A DNA stretch of 7,690 bases from Paracoccaceae bacterium (GTDB lineage: Bacteria > Pseudomonadota > Alphaproteobacteria > Rhodobacterales > Rhodobacteraceae). Shown one piece after another: positions 1 through 7,686 of this stretch. Within the stretch, counting starts at the first letter, position 1. Each line of letters begins with the position of its first letter. The stretch covers positions 1 through 7,690 of the forward strand of contig QKHF01000234.1 in assembly GCA_003250135.1 (NCBI GenBank), in the 5' to 3' direction. The translations under genes were made by a program, and so were the position numbers. Below the pieces are notes generated by a model. That model had not been told where the DNA came from and did not search any database. It worked only from the letters and a program-made list of their open reading frames with translations.

Positions 1-288
1 ACATTTTCGCAGATCACCTCGGTCGTCGCATGGCACGCGCTCTGCATCGTCGTCGCCAGCATCGTCGCGTCCGTCATGGAGCTGGTGCTGGGCCCCCAGA
101 TCGGCGGCCTGATCGCGGTCGCGATCCTGTTCTACAGCTTCTGGCTGCTCGCCAGCCTTCTGGGCGAGGCGCACGGGTTCGACCGCACCGGCGTCGTGCT
201 GCTGGGCATTTTCGCCTCCATCGCCGGATTTGCGATGCTGGCCGGTCTGGTTGTCGGGGTCGGCAACGCCATCTTCGGCGTAGGATGA
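1..288 (+). CDS. Yip1-family membrane protein, C-terminal part (5' end outside window)
   Basis: The frame is open from the first base and closes at TGA 286-288, leaving the last 95 residues. An internal ATG at 76 lies within a continuous hydrophobic frame and is unlikely to be the true start. The fragment carries three strongly hydrophobic stretches: about residues 8-30, 33-50 and 60-90. They are joined by a short polar link containing GEAHGF (about residues 56-61). An aromatic-rich helix (FYSFWLL) before a HGF-type loop is what I recognise from Yip1-family proteins that sit just before sufS in Rhodobacterales SUF operons. It ends 21 bases before sufS, so co-transcription is likely. Its biochemical role in these operons is not known to me. 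The Yip1 assignment rests on this short fragment plus context. A generic small inner-membrane protein is the alternative. Confidence 0.62.
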   Translation, partial: TFSQITSVVAWHALCIVVASIVASVMELVLGPQIGGLIAVAILFYSFWLLASLLGEAHGFDRTGVVLLGIFASIAGFAMLAGLVVGVGNAIFGVG

Positions 289-309
289 CAGGGAAAGCGC
301 AGGAAACTG

Positions 310-1527
<1,218 letters not shown>

Positions 1528-1533
1528 GGATTT

Positions 1534-1543
1534 AGGGGAGGGG
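1534..1543 (+). promoter_or_regulatory. Ribosome binding site of the CDF transporter
   Basis: A purine run AGGGGAGGGG lies 3 bases before ATG 1547 at its nearest edge. Its AGGGGAG core is about 6 bases upstream. It is the strongest Shine-Dalgarno-like run in the left block and fixes the CDF start between the sufS stop (1525-1527) and 1547. Confidence 0.7.
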
Positions 1544-1546
1544 GCG

Positions 1547-2524
1547 ATGGCCGCCGCTGGATCGACCCGCGTCATCGTCATCGCGCTCTTGGGCAATTTC
1601 GCCATCGCGATCAGCAAGTTCGCCGCGGCCGCCTATACCGGCGCCTCGGCCATGTTCGCCGAGGGCGTGCACAGCCTGGTCGACACCGGCAATCAGGCGC
1701 TGCTGCTGCTGGGCGTGAAGCGCTCAGCAAAGCCCGCCGACGAGCGGCACCCGTTCGGGTACGGGCAGGAGCTTTACTTCTGGGCCTTCGTGGTCGCGAT
1801 CCTGCTGTTCTCCATCGGCGCCGGCGTCTCGATCTACGAAGGCGTGGAGAAGATCCGCCATCCGCACCCTGTGGAGAACCCCATCGTCAACTACATCGTG
1901 CTGCTGCTGGCCGTCGGGTTCGAGGGATACGCATGGCGCGCGGCGTGGAAGGAGTTCAACGTCCGTCGCGGCAAGGAGGGCGTCTTCTCCTACGTGCGCC
2001 GGTCGAAGGACGCGGCCCTCTTCACGGTTCTGTTCGAGGACACCGGCGCGTTGCTCGGCCTCTTTGTCGCGCTCGGCTGCCTGATCGCGGCTCAAGCGCT
2101 GGATATGCCGGTGCTGGACGGTTACGCCTCCGTCGCGATCGGCGGGCTGCTGGCCATCGCCGCGGTGCTTCTGGCCATCGAGACCAAGAGCCTGCTGATC
2201 GGCGAGGCGGCCGACCCGAAGCTGCAGGAGGGCGCGCGCAGGATCGTTCTCGCCAATGATTGCGTTACTTCGGTCAATGAATTGCTGACCCTGCATCTCG
2301 GCCCGGACGACGTGCTGCTGACCCTGTCGGTGGATTTCCGGGACGACCGCACGTCGCGCGACGTGGAGGAGGCGATCTCGGCCATGGAGCGTGAGATCAA
2401 GGAGACCTTTCCCGAGATCCGCCGCGTGTTCATCGAGGCGCAGAGCCTGGCCGGACATCGCGCCGCCGCCGAGCGCGACCCGGACGCCGCGCCGGATCAG
2501 GAGACGTCGCCTAGCGCGGAGTGA
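1547..2524 (+). CDS. Cation diffusion facilitator transporter, SLC30A9/ZnT9-like
   Basis: This 325-residue protein has the CDF layout. Six hydrophobic segments lie at about 8-30, 35-57, 76-98, 112-131, 157-183 and 190-212. A cytoplasmic alpha/beta domain follows (about 218-298), then a polar acidic tail (about 305-325). CDF proteins exchange divalent metals such as Zn, Mn or Fe for protons across the inner membrane. The second membrane segment contains EGVHSLVDTGNQ, with H42 and D46 as likely metal ligands. ERHPFGYG (66-73) is the conserved loop before the third segment. The fifth segment has FEDTGALLG (163-171) instead of the classical HxxxD. As I recall, that pattern belongs to the SLC30A9/ZnT9 branch rather than the ZitB/FieF branch. 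The start is set by a strong Shine-Dalgarno at 1534-1543. It lies 19 bases after sufS and probably shares its transcript, which suggests a metal-homeostasis role near Fe-S assembly. Metal specificity cannot be read from sequence. Confidence 0.88.
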   Translation: MAAAGSTRVIVIALLGNFAIAISKFAAAAYTGASAMFAEGVHSLVDTGNQALLLLGVKRSAKPADERHPFGYGQELYFWAFVVAILLFSIGAGVSIYEGVEKIRHPHPVENPIVNYIVLLLAVGFEGYAWRAAWKEFNVRRGKEGVFSYVRRSKDAALFTVLFEDTGALLGLFVALGCLIAAQALDMPVLDGYASVAIGGLLAIAAVLLAIETKSLLIGEAADPKLQEGARRIVLANDCVTSVNELLTLHLGPDDVLLTLSVDFRDDRTSRDVEEAISAMEREIKETFPEIRRVFIEAQSLAGHRAAAERDPDAAPDQETSPSAE

Positions 2525-4976
2525 GGCGCGTGGTTCCGATCGCCCCGGCGCGGACGTCGTTCAGGTCCAACGTCATCGGGATATAGCCGCCAAGAGCCCA
2601 GGTCTCGGACAGGTCGTCATAGTGGCGCGACAGCGGGTGGCCGCTTTGCCCGGTCGACTGGATGTAGACCGAATTGTCGAGATTCTCGAAGTCATAGACC
2701 GCCCGGAAAGCGGCGGCGTGGGTGTTCAGGTACGGGGTATCGCCCGTGCCCTTGGTCGCGCCCCGCAGCACGGTGAAGTCGCCGCCCGAGGTTTCCTGCG
2801 ACAGGTTCACCAGCCAGCCCAGCGGCCCGATCTGGCCGAGCGGCGCATGCACATGACTCGCCCTGTGCGCCTCTCCCCATCGCCAGCGAGCGAGATCGCC
2901 GCCATATGACGACGACAGCTCGGTCAGAGCGTCATCCAGCGCCAACGCGGCGATCTGGGCGCAACTTTCGGGCTGCGCCGTCTTGGTGATGTCGCACCAG
3001 CGACCCGCGCCGTCGACATCATGGAACACCCGCTCAAGAAACAGCGGGCGAACGCCCTGATATTCCTCTCCCAGCGCGCCGAGCTCATCCGCCGTCAGCC
3101 GCGTTGTCAGCGCCCGCATCCAGGCCGTGAAGACCAGCGGCTCCGGCGCATGCTCGCTCATCTCGCCGTTCCAATCGGCCAGCCGCTCGAGCGCCTCGGC
3201 CCTCAGCGGATGCGCGCCCGGCCCCTGACCGTCGGCCCCCCACCAGAGATCGTTGGCGACCAGTGGCAGGACGGAGCGCGCCATTTCGGACACCGCGTCA
3301 TTCTGCAGGTCGCGGAAGCTTTGCGCGCTATGGAACCGGCGCGCGCCCAGCTGCTTTTCGATCCGGCGAATGCGATAGGGCGTGTCCCAGTCATAGGACA
3401 GGTGATACGGGAACGCCTCGTCGGTCGTTCGGTTGTTGGCGTTCGCGACGACGCCGCTTTCCGGTCTGAGGGCGCTGGGCATTTTGCGGGCCGGGATATA
3501 GCCGACCCAGTCATGCGCGCCGGTCCAGCCGGGCGAGGGGACCCGCCCGCGCGTGCCCGACCCGGCCTTGCGCAGCGGCGCCCGCCCGGCGACGAACATG
3601 GCCACGTCCTTGCCGTCGGCGGCGATCACGTTCTGCGCCGGGGCGACATGCAGCGCGGTTGCGTCGCGCACCTCCTCCAGCGTCTCGGCCCGCATCACCC
3701 GCATCATCGCCTCGATCGACCGGTCGACGGAGGTCAGCGCCGTCCAGGCGAGCGTGGGCATGTGACCCGGCGGCGTGACGGTGGCGAGGCCGAACTGGTC
3801 CAGCGGCGGAACCGGTCCATGCCGCGTGTGCCGGAGAGTCATCGAGACCGGCGGCGCGCCGTCGACCGCGATCAGCGTCTCTCGCGTCTCGATCGGCTCC
3901 CACCCGTCCGGGGTCAGGTATTCCGAGGCGTTGTCGGAATTCAGCCGCTCGATGAAAATGTCCTGATCGTCGATATTCGCCGTGGTCAGACCCCAGGCGA
4001 TCTTCTGGTTCCGGCCGATGATGATGGCCGGGATGCCGGGGATCGTCGCTCCGATCACGCCGCCCGAGGGGAATTCCAGCCGCGCCAGATGCCAGATACT
4101 GGGGGCCGACAGCCAGAGATGCGGGTCGGTCGCCAACAGCGGAGCGCCGGTGGCCGAGCGCGCGCCGTCCACCGCCCAGGCGTTGGAGGCGCCGGCAAGC
4201 TCCGGCGTCGGCGCGGGGCCGAACATCGATGTCACCGGATCGGGCGAGATCGGCCGCACGGCGGCGAACTTTGCGCCGCCGAACAAAGCGGCGAATTTCG
4301 GCAGCGCGATCACGCCCTCATCTGGATAGTCGGGAAAAAGGTCGGCCACGTCCTCGGGCGAAGTTTTCAGCAGGAAGCGCGCGCGGCGAGTCTCGGAACT
4401 CGCCGCGCCCGACAGGCGGAACGCCATCAGCTTGATCACCGCCAGCGAATCGGCCGCAGTCCACGGCGCGAGCGCGCTGGGAAAGACGAAGAACTCGGGC
4501 GCGCCGCGCCCCAGCGCCGACTTGTTGACGACATCGATGCGCGCGTTGACGCCGGCGGCATAGGCGGCGAGGGCGGCGCGCACCTCGGCGGTCTGCGCCT
4601 CGACTGCGGCGACGGCGTAAGGGTGCAGCTCGAGCGACCGCATCAGCGCATCGAACTTCACCGCACGCGGCCCGAACAGCTCCGCCAGCCGTCCCTGCGC
4701 GGCGCGGCGGGCCAGCTCCATCTGCCAAAGCCGATCTTCGGCGTGGGCGTAGCCGAGCCCGAAATAGACGTCTTCGTCCGTCTGACCAAGGATATGCGGC
4801 ACGGCATAGGCGTCGCGAATGATCTCGACCGGCGCCGTGAGCCCGGCGACCGTGCGGTTCTCTTCGTAATCCGGCAAAGAGCGGGTGACGAGGTAGTAGG
4901 ACACCAGCGCGCCAAAAAGGCCGAGCACCGCGGCGAACCCCGTCAACCGGATCAACAATCTAAAGAACCACGCCAT
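2511..4976 (-). CDS. Penicillin acylase family Ntn hydrolase, membrane-anchored precursor
   Basis: The product is 821 residues, a full-length single-chain acylase precursor. Family members cut themselves into alpha and beta chains, and the new N-terminal serine of the beta chain hydrolyses an amide bond. An N-terminal hydrophobic segment (about 9-30) after a basic start, with no obvious AxA cleavage site, points to a periplasm-facing membrane anchor. RDAYAVPHI (54-62) and the EDRLWQMEL segment (about 80-88) are typical of the alpha chain. The processing site is AGASNAWAV, with S264 the predicted nucleophile and N265 after it. H286 in DPHL falls at beta position 23. GRNQKIAWGLTT (321-332) and NANNR (512-516) are further family signatures; an asparagine of the latter probably lines the oxyanion hole. 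The residue before the nucleophile is Ala rather than the common Gly. The natural substrate is unknown: a beta-lactam, an acyl-homoserine lactone or another N-acyl compound. The ATG start has only a weak upstream GGAA. The gene is convergent with the CDF gene and divergent from the dehydrogenase gene. Confidence 0.9.
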   Translation of the reverse strand: MAWFFRLLIRLTGFAAVLGLFGALVSYYLVTRSLPDYEENRTVAGLTAPVEIIRDAYAVPHILGQTDEDVYFGLGYAHAEDRLWQMELARRAAQGRLAELFGPRAVKFDALMRSLELHPYAVAAVEAQTAEVRAALAAYAAGVNARIDVVNKSALGRGAPEFFVFPSALAPWTAADSLAVIKLMAFRLSGAASSETRRARFLLKTSPEDVADLFPDYPDEGVIALPKFAALFGGAKFAAVRPISPDPVTSMFGPAPTPELAGASNAWAVDGARSATGAPLLATDPHLWLSAPSIWHLARLEFPSGGVIGATIPGIPAIIIGRNQKIAWGLTTANIDDQDIFIERLNSDNASEYLTPDGWEPIETRETLIAVDGAPPVSMTLRHTRHGPVPPLDQFGLATVTPPGHMPTLAWTALTSVDRSIEAMMRVMRAETLEEVRDATALHVAPAQNVIAADGKDVAMFVAGRAPLRKAGSGTRGRVPSPGWTGAHDWVGYIPARKMPSALRPESGVVANANNRTTDEAFPYHLSYDWDTPYRIRRIEKQLGARRFHSAQSFRDLQNDAVSEMARSVLPLVANDLWWGADGQGPGAHPLRAEALERLADWNGEMSEHAPEPLVFTAWMRALTTRLTADELGALGEEYQGVRPLFLERVFHDVDGAGRWCDITKTAQPESCAQIAALALDDALTELSSSYGGDLARWRWGEAHRASHVHAPLGQIGPLGWLVNLSQETSGGDFTVLRGATKGTGDTPYLNTHAAAFRAVYDFENLDNSVYIQSTGQSGHPLSRHYDDLSETWALGGYIPMTLDLNDVRAGAIGTTRLTPR

Positions 4977-5118
4977 TCACACGTTCCGGTTCATCGATCT
5001 TCGCTACGCCAATTCCACGCTGCGGGTTGACGCTCCGCCCCGCGGCAGCCACCGTCCCTACTATCTTCGGGCGCGCGATGCGCCCCTCTTCATAGACCCA
5101 AGCGCAAGGAGTGGAAAC
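4977..5118. promoter_or_regulatory. Divergent intergenic region between acylase and dehydrogenase genes
   Basis: These 142 bases separate two divergently oriented starts, so promoters for both directions should lie here. A TTGACG (5027-5032) and a TACTAT (5059-5064) occur on the + strand, but 26 bases separate them. That is too far for a sigma-70 pair, and neither has a good partner at 16-18 bases. I see no convincing promoter on the - strand either. A short perfect inverted repeat lies at 5069-5085. The promoter role is inferred from gene layout, not from a recognised motif. Confidence 0.5.
5069..5085. repeat. Perfect 6-bp inverted repeat (possible operator or 5' leader hairpin)
   Basis: GGGCGC (5069-5074) and GCGCCC (5080-5085) are exact reverse complements around the 5-base loop GCGAT. 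The repeat ends 20 bases before the dehydrogenase Shine-Dalgarno at 5106-5111. It could be a regulator site or an RNA hairpin in the leader. No T-run follows, so it does not look like an intrinsic terminator. Short GC-only repeats also arise by chance in DNA of this composition. Confidence 0.3.
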
Positions 5119-5988
5119 ATGGCGAAGGTGGCTTTCATCGGTCTTGGCGTGATGGGGTATCCGATGGCCGGGCATCTGGCCAAGGCCGGACATCACGTGA
5201 CCGTCTATAACCGCACATTCGCGAAGGCCGAAGCCTGGGTGTCGCATCATGGCGGCGGATCGGCCGCGCCGACGCCCGCCGAGGCCGCGGATGGATGCGA
5301 CTTCGTCATGTGCTGCGTCGGCGACGATCCCGATCTTGAGGCCGTGACGACAGGCGACAACGGCGCCTTCATGGGCATGAAAAAGGACGCGATCTTCGTG
5401 GATCACACCACGGCGTCCGCCTCGATGGCCAGAAAGCTGTCGGAAATCGCCGCAACGCATCAGGTTCCCTTCATTGACGCGCCGGTCTCCGGCGGGCAGG
5501 CGGGGGCCGAGAATGGCGCGCTGACCGTGATGTGCGGCGGCGAGGCCGCGCCCTACGCCGCGGCGGAGCCGGTGATCATGGCCTACGCCAAGGCCTGCCG
5601 CCTGATGGGACCCTCGGGCGCCGGGCAACTGACCAAGATGGTGAATCAGATCTGCATCGCCGGGCTGGTGCAGGGCCTCGCCGAGGGGCTGAACTTCGCG
5701 CAAAAGGCGGGACTCGACGGCGAGGCGGTGGTCGATGTGATCTCCAAGGGCGCCGCGGGGTCGTGGCAAATGGAGAATCGCTACAAGTCCATGCTCGCGG
5801 GCGAGTTCGAATTCGGGTTCGCCGTCGATTGGATGCGCAAGGACTTGCGCATCTGCCTGACCGAAGCACAGCATAACGGCGCGCGACTGCCGGTCACGGC
5901 GCTTGTCGATCAATTCTATGGCGAAGTGCAGGATATGGGCGGGGCGCGTTGGGATACGTCCAGCCTGATCCGGAGGCTAAACCCTTGA
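5119..5988 (+). CDS. NAD(P)-dependent beta-hydroxyacid dehydrogenase (3-hydroxyisobutyrate dehydrogenase family)
   Basis: The 289-residue protein matches the usual family length. These cytoplasmic enzymes interconvert a beta-hydroxyacid (or gamma-hydroxyacid) and the corresponding semialdehyde or ketone. The N-terminal Rossmann motif is FIGLGVMGYPMAGHL (6-20), with the glycines G8, G10 and G13. NRT (31-33) after the second beta strand suggests preference for NADP(H), as in glyoxylate/succinic semialdehyde and tartronate semialdehyde reductases. DAPVSGG (120-126) is the substrate-binding signature. GQLTKMVNQ contains the catalytic lysine K173 and N177, and K241-D242 in WMRKDL is the conserved C-terminal pair. 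The exact substrate is unclear: 3-hydroxyisobutyrate, tartronate semialdehyde and succinic semialdehyde all remain possible. The start has a good AAGGAG at 5106-5111, 7 bases before the ATG. Its TGA stop (5986-5988) overlaps the TTG start of the next gene, implying translational coupling and possibly shared function. Confidence 0.92.
   Translation: MAKVAFIGLGVMGYPMAGHLAKAGHHVTVYNRTFAKAEAWVSHHGGGSAAPTPAEAADGCDFVMCCVGDDPDLEAVTTGDNGAFMGMKKDAIFVDHTTASASMARKLSEIAATHQVPFIDAPVSGGQAGAENGALTVMCGGEAAPYAAAEPVIMAYAKACRLMGPSGAGQLTKMVNQICIAGLVQGLAEGLNFAQKAGLDGEAVVDVISKGAAGSWQMENRYKSMLAGEFEFGFAVDWMRKDLRICLTEAQHNGARLPVTALVDQFYGEVQDMGGARWDTSSLIRRLNP
5972..5976 (+). promoter_or_regulatory. Ribosome binding site deciding the amidoligase start
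   Basis: GGAGG lies inside the last codons of the dehydrogenase gene, 8 bases before TTG 5985. No comparable sequence stands in front of the earlier in-frame TTG at 5949, and no in-frame ATG occurs until well inside the conserved domain. It therefore supports TTG 5985 as the start. Confidence 0.65.
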
Positions 5989-6941
5989 ATGCACGTGCAG
6001 CGAAGACCGGGCGTGTCGGCATTGAAATAGAATTTTCTCGTCTTACCGCGCATGAGGCGGCCGAGGTCATCGCGGCGGCGCCCAAGGTGGGCGGCAAGGT
6101 CGTGATCAGAGGCCCACACGCCGCTCATCTGGAGGGCGGCGCGCTGGATGGCGCGCGGGTGGAACTCGATACGCGGTTCGCCAACCCGCCCGAGGAAGGC
6201 GATGGTGATTTCTTTAAGGAAATGCTTGAAGCGATGGATATGCGCGACATGGCGGCGGACGCCGTGTCCTACATCGCACCGGTCGAGCTTTCGACCCCGC
6301 CGATGCCCGTCGACAAGCTGGATGTCGTCGACGCGGCGATTGCGGCGCTTCGGGATGCGGGCGGAGTCGGCACAAAAGAATCGCCCTTCGCCGCGTACGG
6401 GTTGCACTTGAACGTCGAACTGGTTCCCCCTGATCCGCAGCGAGCGGTGCGAGTCGCCGCGGCTTACGCCTTTGCGGAGGAATGGGTGCGCTGGAAAGTC
6501 GCCCCCGACCTGATGCGCCGGGCGACGCCTTATGTGGATCCTTACCCGGCGATCTTCACCTTCGCTCTCAGCCGCGCCTTCGACGGCAAGGAACCGGACC
6601 TGAAGGCGTTCATTGCGCTTTACGGGCGCTGGTGCCCCAGCCGGAACCACGGCCTCGACATGTGGCCGCTGCTTGGCTGGCTGGATGAAAAGACCGCCAA
6701 GCGCGCGACGATCCATAGGATCCGGGGCCCGCGGCCGACCTTTCACTACCGGCTGCCAAACTCGGATATCGAAGACCCCGAGTGGACGCCGCGGAACGAT
6801 CTGGCCCTGTGGCGGAAGATCGAGCAGATCGGAGACGATCCGAAGCTTCTGGAAGCGGCGCGGACCGCATGGGTCGAGCGCAATTTCTGGCGCATCACAG
6901 GACGCGAGTACCGGCGCCGGTTCGATGAAATGACCGCATGA
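5985..6941 (+). CDS. Putative amidoligase (glutamine-synthetase-fold COOH-NH2 ligase, PF12224-like)
   Basis: From TTG 5985 the product is 318 residues. An earlier in-frame TTG at 5949 would add 12 residues, but it overlaps the dehydrogenase by 40 bases and lacks a good ribosome site. Family members are predicted ATP-dependent ligases joining a carboxylate to an amine. Recognisable elements are GRVGIEIEF (9-17), whose E14 and E16 fit the metal/ATP-binding acidic pair of glutamine-synthetase-type folds, and VELDTRF (59-65). Others are PVELSTPP (99-106), resembling the family's E-x-x-S/T-P-P element, GLHLNVEL (139-146), and RNHGLDMWPLLGWL (220-233). There is no signal peptide or membrane segment, so it should act in the cytoplasm. 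Its stop shares ATGA with the start of an amidotransferase-like gene, a partnership noted for this family in comparative genomics. The family call is from recalled motifs and context. The substrate is unknown. Confidence 0.8.
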   Translation: MNARAAKTGRVGIEIEFSRLTAHEAAEVIAAAPKVGGKVVIRGPHAAHLEGGALDGARVELDTRFANPPEEGDGDFFKEMLEAMDMRDMAADAVSYIAPVELSTPPMPVDKLDVVDAAIAALRDAGGVGTKESPFAAYGLHLNVELVPPDPQRAVRVAAAYAFAEEWVRWKVAPDLMRRATPYVDPYPAIFTFALSRAFDGKEPDLKAFIALYGRWCPSRNHGLDMWPLLGWLDEKTAKRATIHRIRGPRPTFHYRLPNSDIEDPEWTPRNDLALWRKIEQIGDDPKLLEAARTAWVERNFWRITGREYRRRFDEMTA

Positions 6942-7663
6942 CGGATGCGGACTCCGCGCCGGATCGGCCCCGGATCGGGGTCACCACCTCGACCCGGACC
7001 GGTTGGCGCGTATTCCCGTTCTTCAAGCTCGCGCTCTGGCGCGCGGGCGGACGCGCGGCGCGCATTCATGTGCGCGGCGGGCGGCGATCTCTGGACGAGC
7101 TCGACGGGCTGGTTATCGGCGGCGGCGACGATATCGGGGTCGAGCTTTACGGCGGCGAGATCGTCCCCGATATCCGCATCGATCCCGCGCGCGACGAACT
7201 TGAGATCAATCTGATCCGCGAGGCGGAAGCCCGCAGATTGCCGATCCTCGGCGTCTGCCGCGGCGCGCAGCTTTTGAATGTCGAGCGGGGCGGCACGCTG
7301 CATCAGGACATCTTCGTCAGCTATCCCGACGCGAAAAAGGTTCGCACGCCGTTGCCGCGCAAGACCATCCACATTCTCCGCGGCAGCCGGCTCGCCAGCA
7401 TCAAGGGGATCGAGGTGAGCCGCGTGAACGCGTTGCACCACCAATCGATCGACAAGCTGGGCGAGGATTTTCAGGTTGCGGCCTGGGACGAGGCGGGAAT
7501 CGTGCAGGCGATCGAAAGCACCCGGCCCCGGCTGGTGATGGGCGTGCAATGGCATCCGGAATATCTGATCTTCTCCAAGGCGGACCAGGCGCTGTTCCGC
7601 GCTTTGGTGCAGGCCGCCAAAGCCCGCGGGTCGGGGCTTTCCGATGCGGCGGAGAACGGCTAA
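6938..7663 (+). CDS. Class I glutamine amidotransferase-like hydrolase (peptidase C26, PuuD-like)
   Basis: The 241-residue cytoplasmic protein has the class I amidotransferase fold signature. The nucleophile elbow ILGVCRGAQLLN contains C107, and QWHPE supplies H206 and E208, completing the triad. Features specific to the gamma-glutamyl-GABA hydrolase (C26) group are GGGDDIGVELYGG (61-73), RDELEINLI (85-93), NVERGGTLHQDI (114-125) and VNALHHQSID (163-172). Members such as E. coli PuuD cleave gamma-glutamyl amides; other class I proteins release ammonia for a partner enzyme. The ATG overlaps the amidoligase stop by 4 bases (ATGA) and has no clear Shine-Dalgarno, which fits translation by coupling to the upstream gene. 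Pairing with an amidoligase suggests either removal of a glutamyl group from the ligase product or ammonia supply. The family call is secure, but the substrate is not known. Confidence 0.92.
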   Translation: MTDADSAPDRPRIGVTTSTRTGWRVFPFFKLALWRAGGRAARIHVRGGRRSLDELDGLVIGGGDDIGVELYGGEIVPDIRIDPARDELEINLIREAEARRLPILGVCRGAQLLNVERGGTLHQDIFVSYPDAKKVRTPLPRKTIHILRGSRLASIKGIEVSRVNALHHQSIDKLGEDFQVAAWDEAGIVQAIESTRPRLVMGVQWHPEYLIFSKADQALFRALVQAAKARGSGLSDAAENG

Positions 7664-7679
7664 GCAGGGCGGCGACAGC

Positions 7680-7686
7680 AGGAGAG
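7680..7686 (+). promoter_or_regulatory. Ribosome binding site for a gene starting just beyond the window
   Basis: AGGAGAG stands 17 bases after the amidotransferase stop and 4 bases before the window ends. Nothing inside the window uses it, so a start codon at roughly 7691-7697 is predicted. That would make a fourth gene in the right-hand unit. This is inferred from one motif. Confidence 0.5.

Noticed and set aside
1724..2458. 244-codon - strand frame opposite the CDF gene
   Set aside because: Its Gln/Arg/Asp-rich translation has no domain, and the opposite strand encodes a clear six-helix transporter.
3021..5030. Long + strand open frame of 669 codons opposite the acylase gene
   Set aside because: It is antisense to a gene with clear family motifs; its translation is Arg/Gly/Pro-rich with no recognisable domain, as expected for a shadow frame in GC-rich DNA.
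5027..5064. TTGACG and TACTAT as a sigma-70 promoter for the dehydrogenase gene
   Set aside because: The 26-base spacing is far outside the usual 16-18, and neither element has a good partner at the right distance.
5069..5085. Intrinsic terminator at the GC-rich inverted repeat
   Set aside because: No T-run follows on either strand, and it sits upstream of two divergent starts, not after a gene.
4960..5913. 317-codon - strand frame opposite the dehydrogenase
   Set aside because: It lies antisense to a well-supported dehydrogenase, runs across the intergenic region and shows no domain; a composition artefact.
5916..6746. 276-codon - strand frame opposite the amidoligase
   Set aside because: Arg/His-rich translation without motifs, antisense to a gene joined to its neighbours by stop/start overlaps.
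6746..7555. 269-codon - strand frame opposite the amidotransferase
   Set aside because: Antisense to a gene with a complete catalytic triad; no recognisable protein features.
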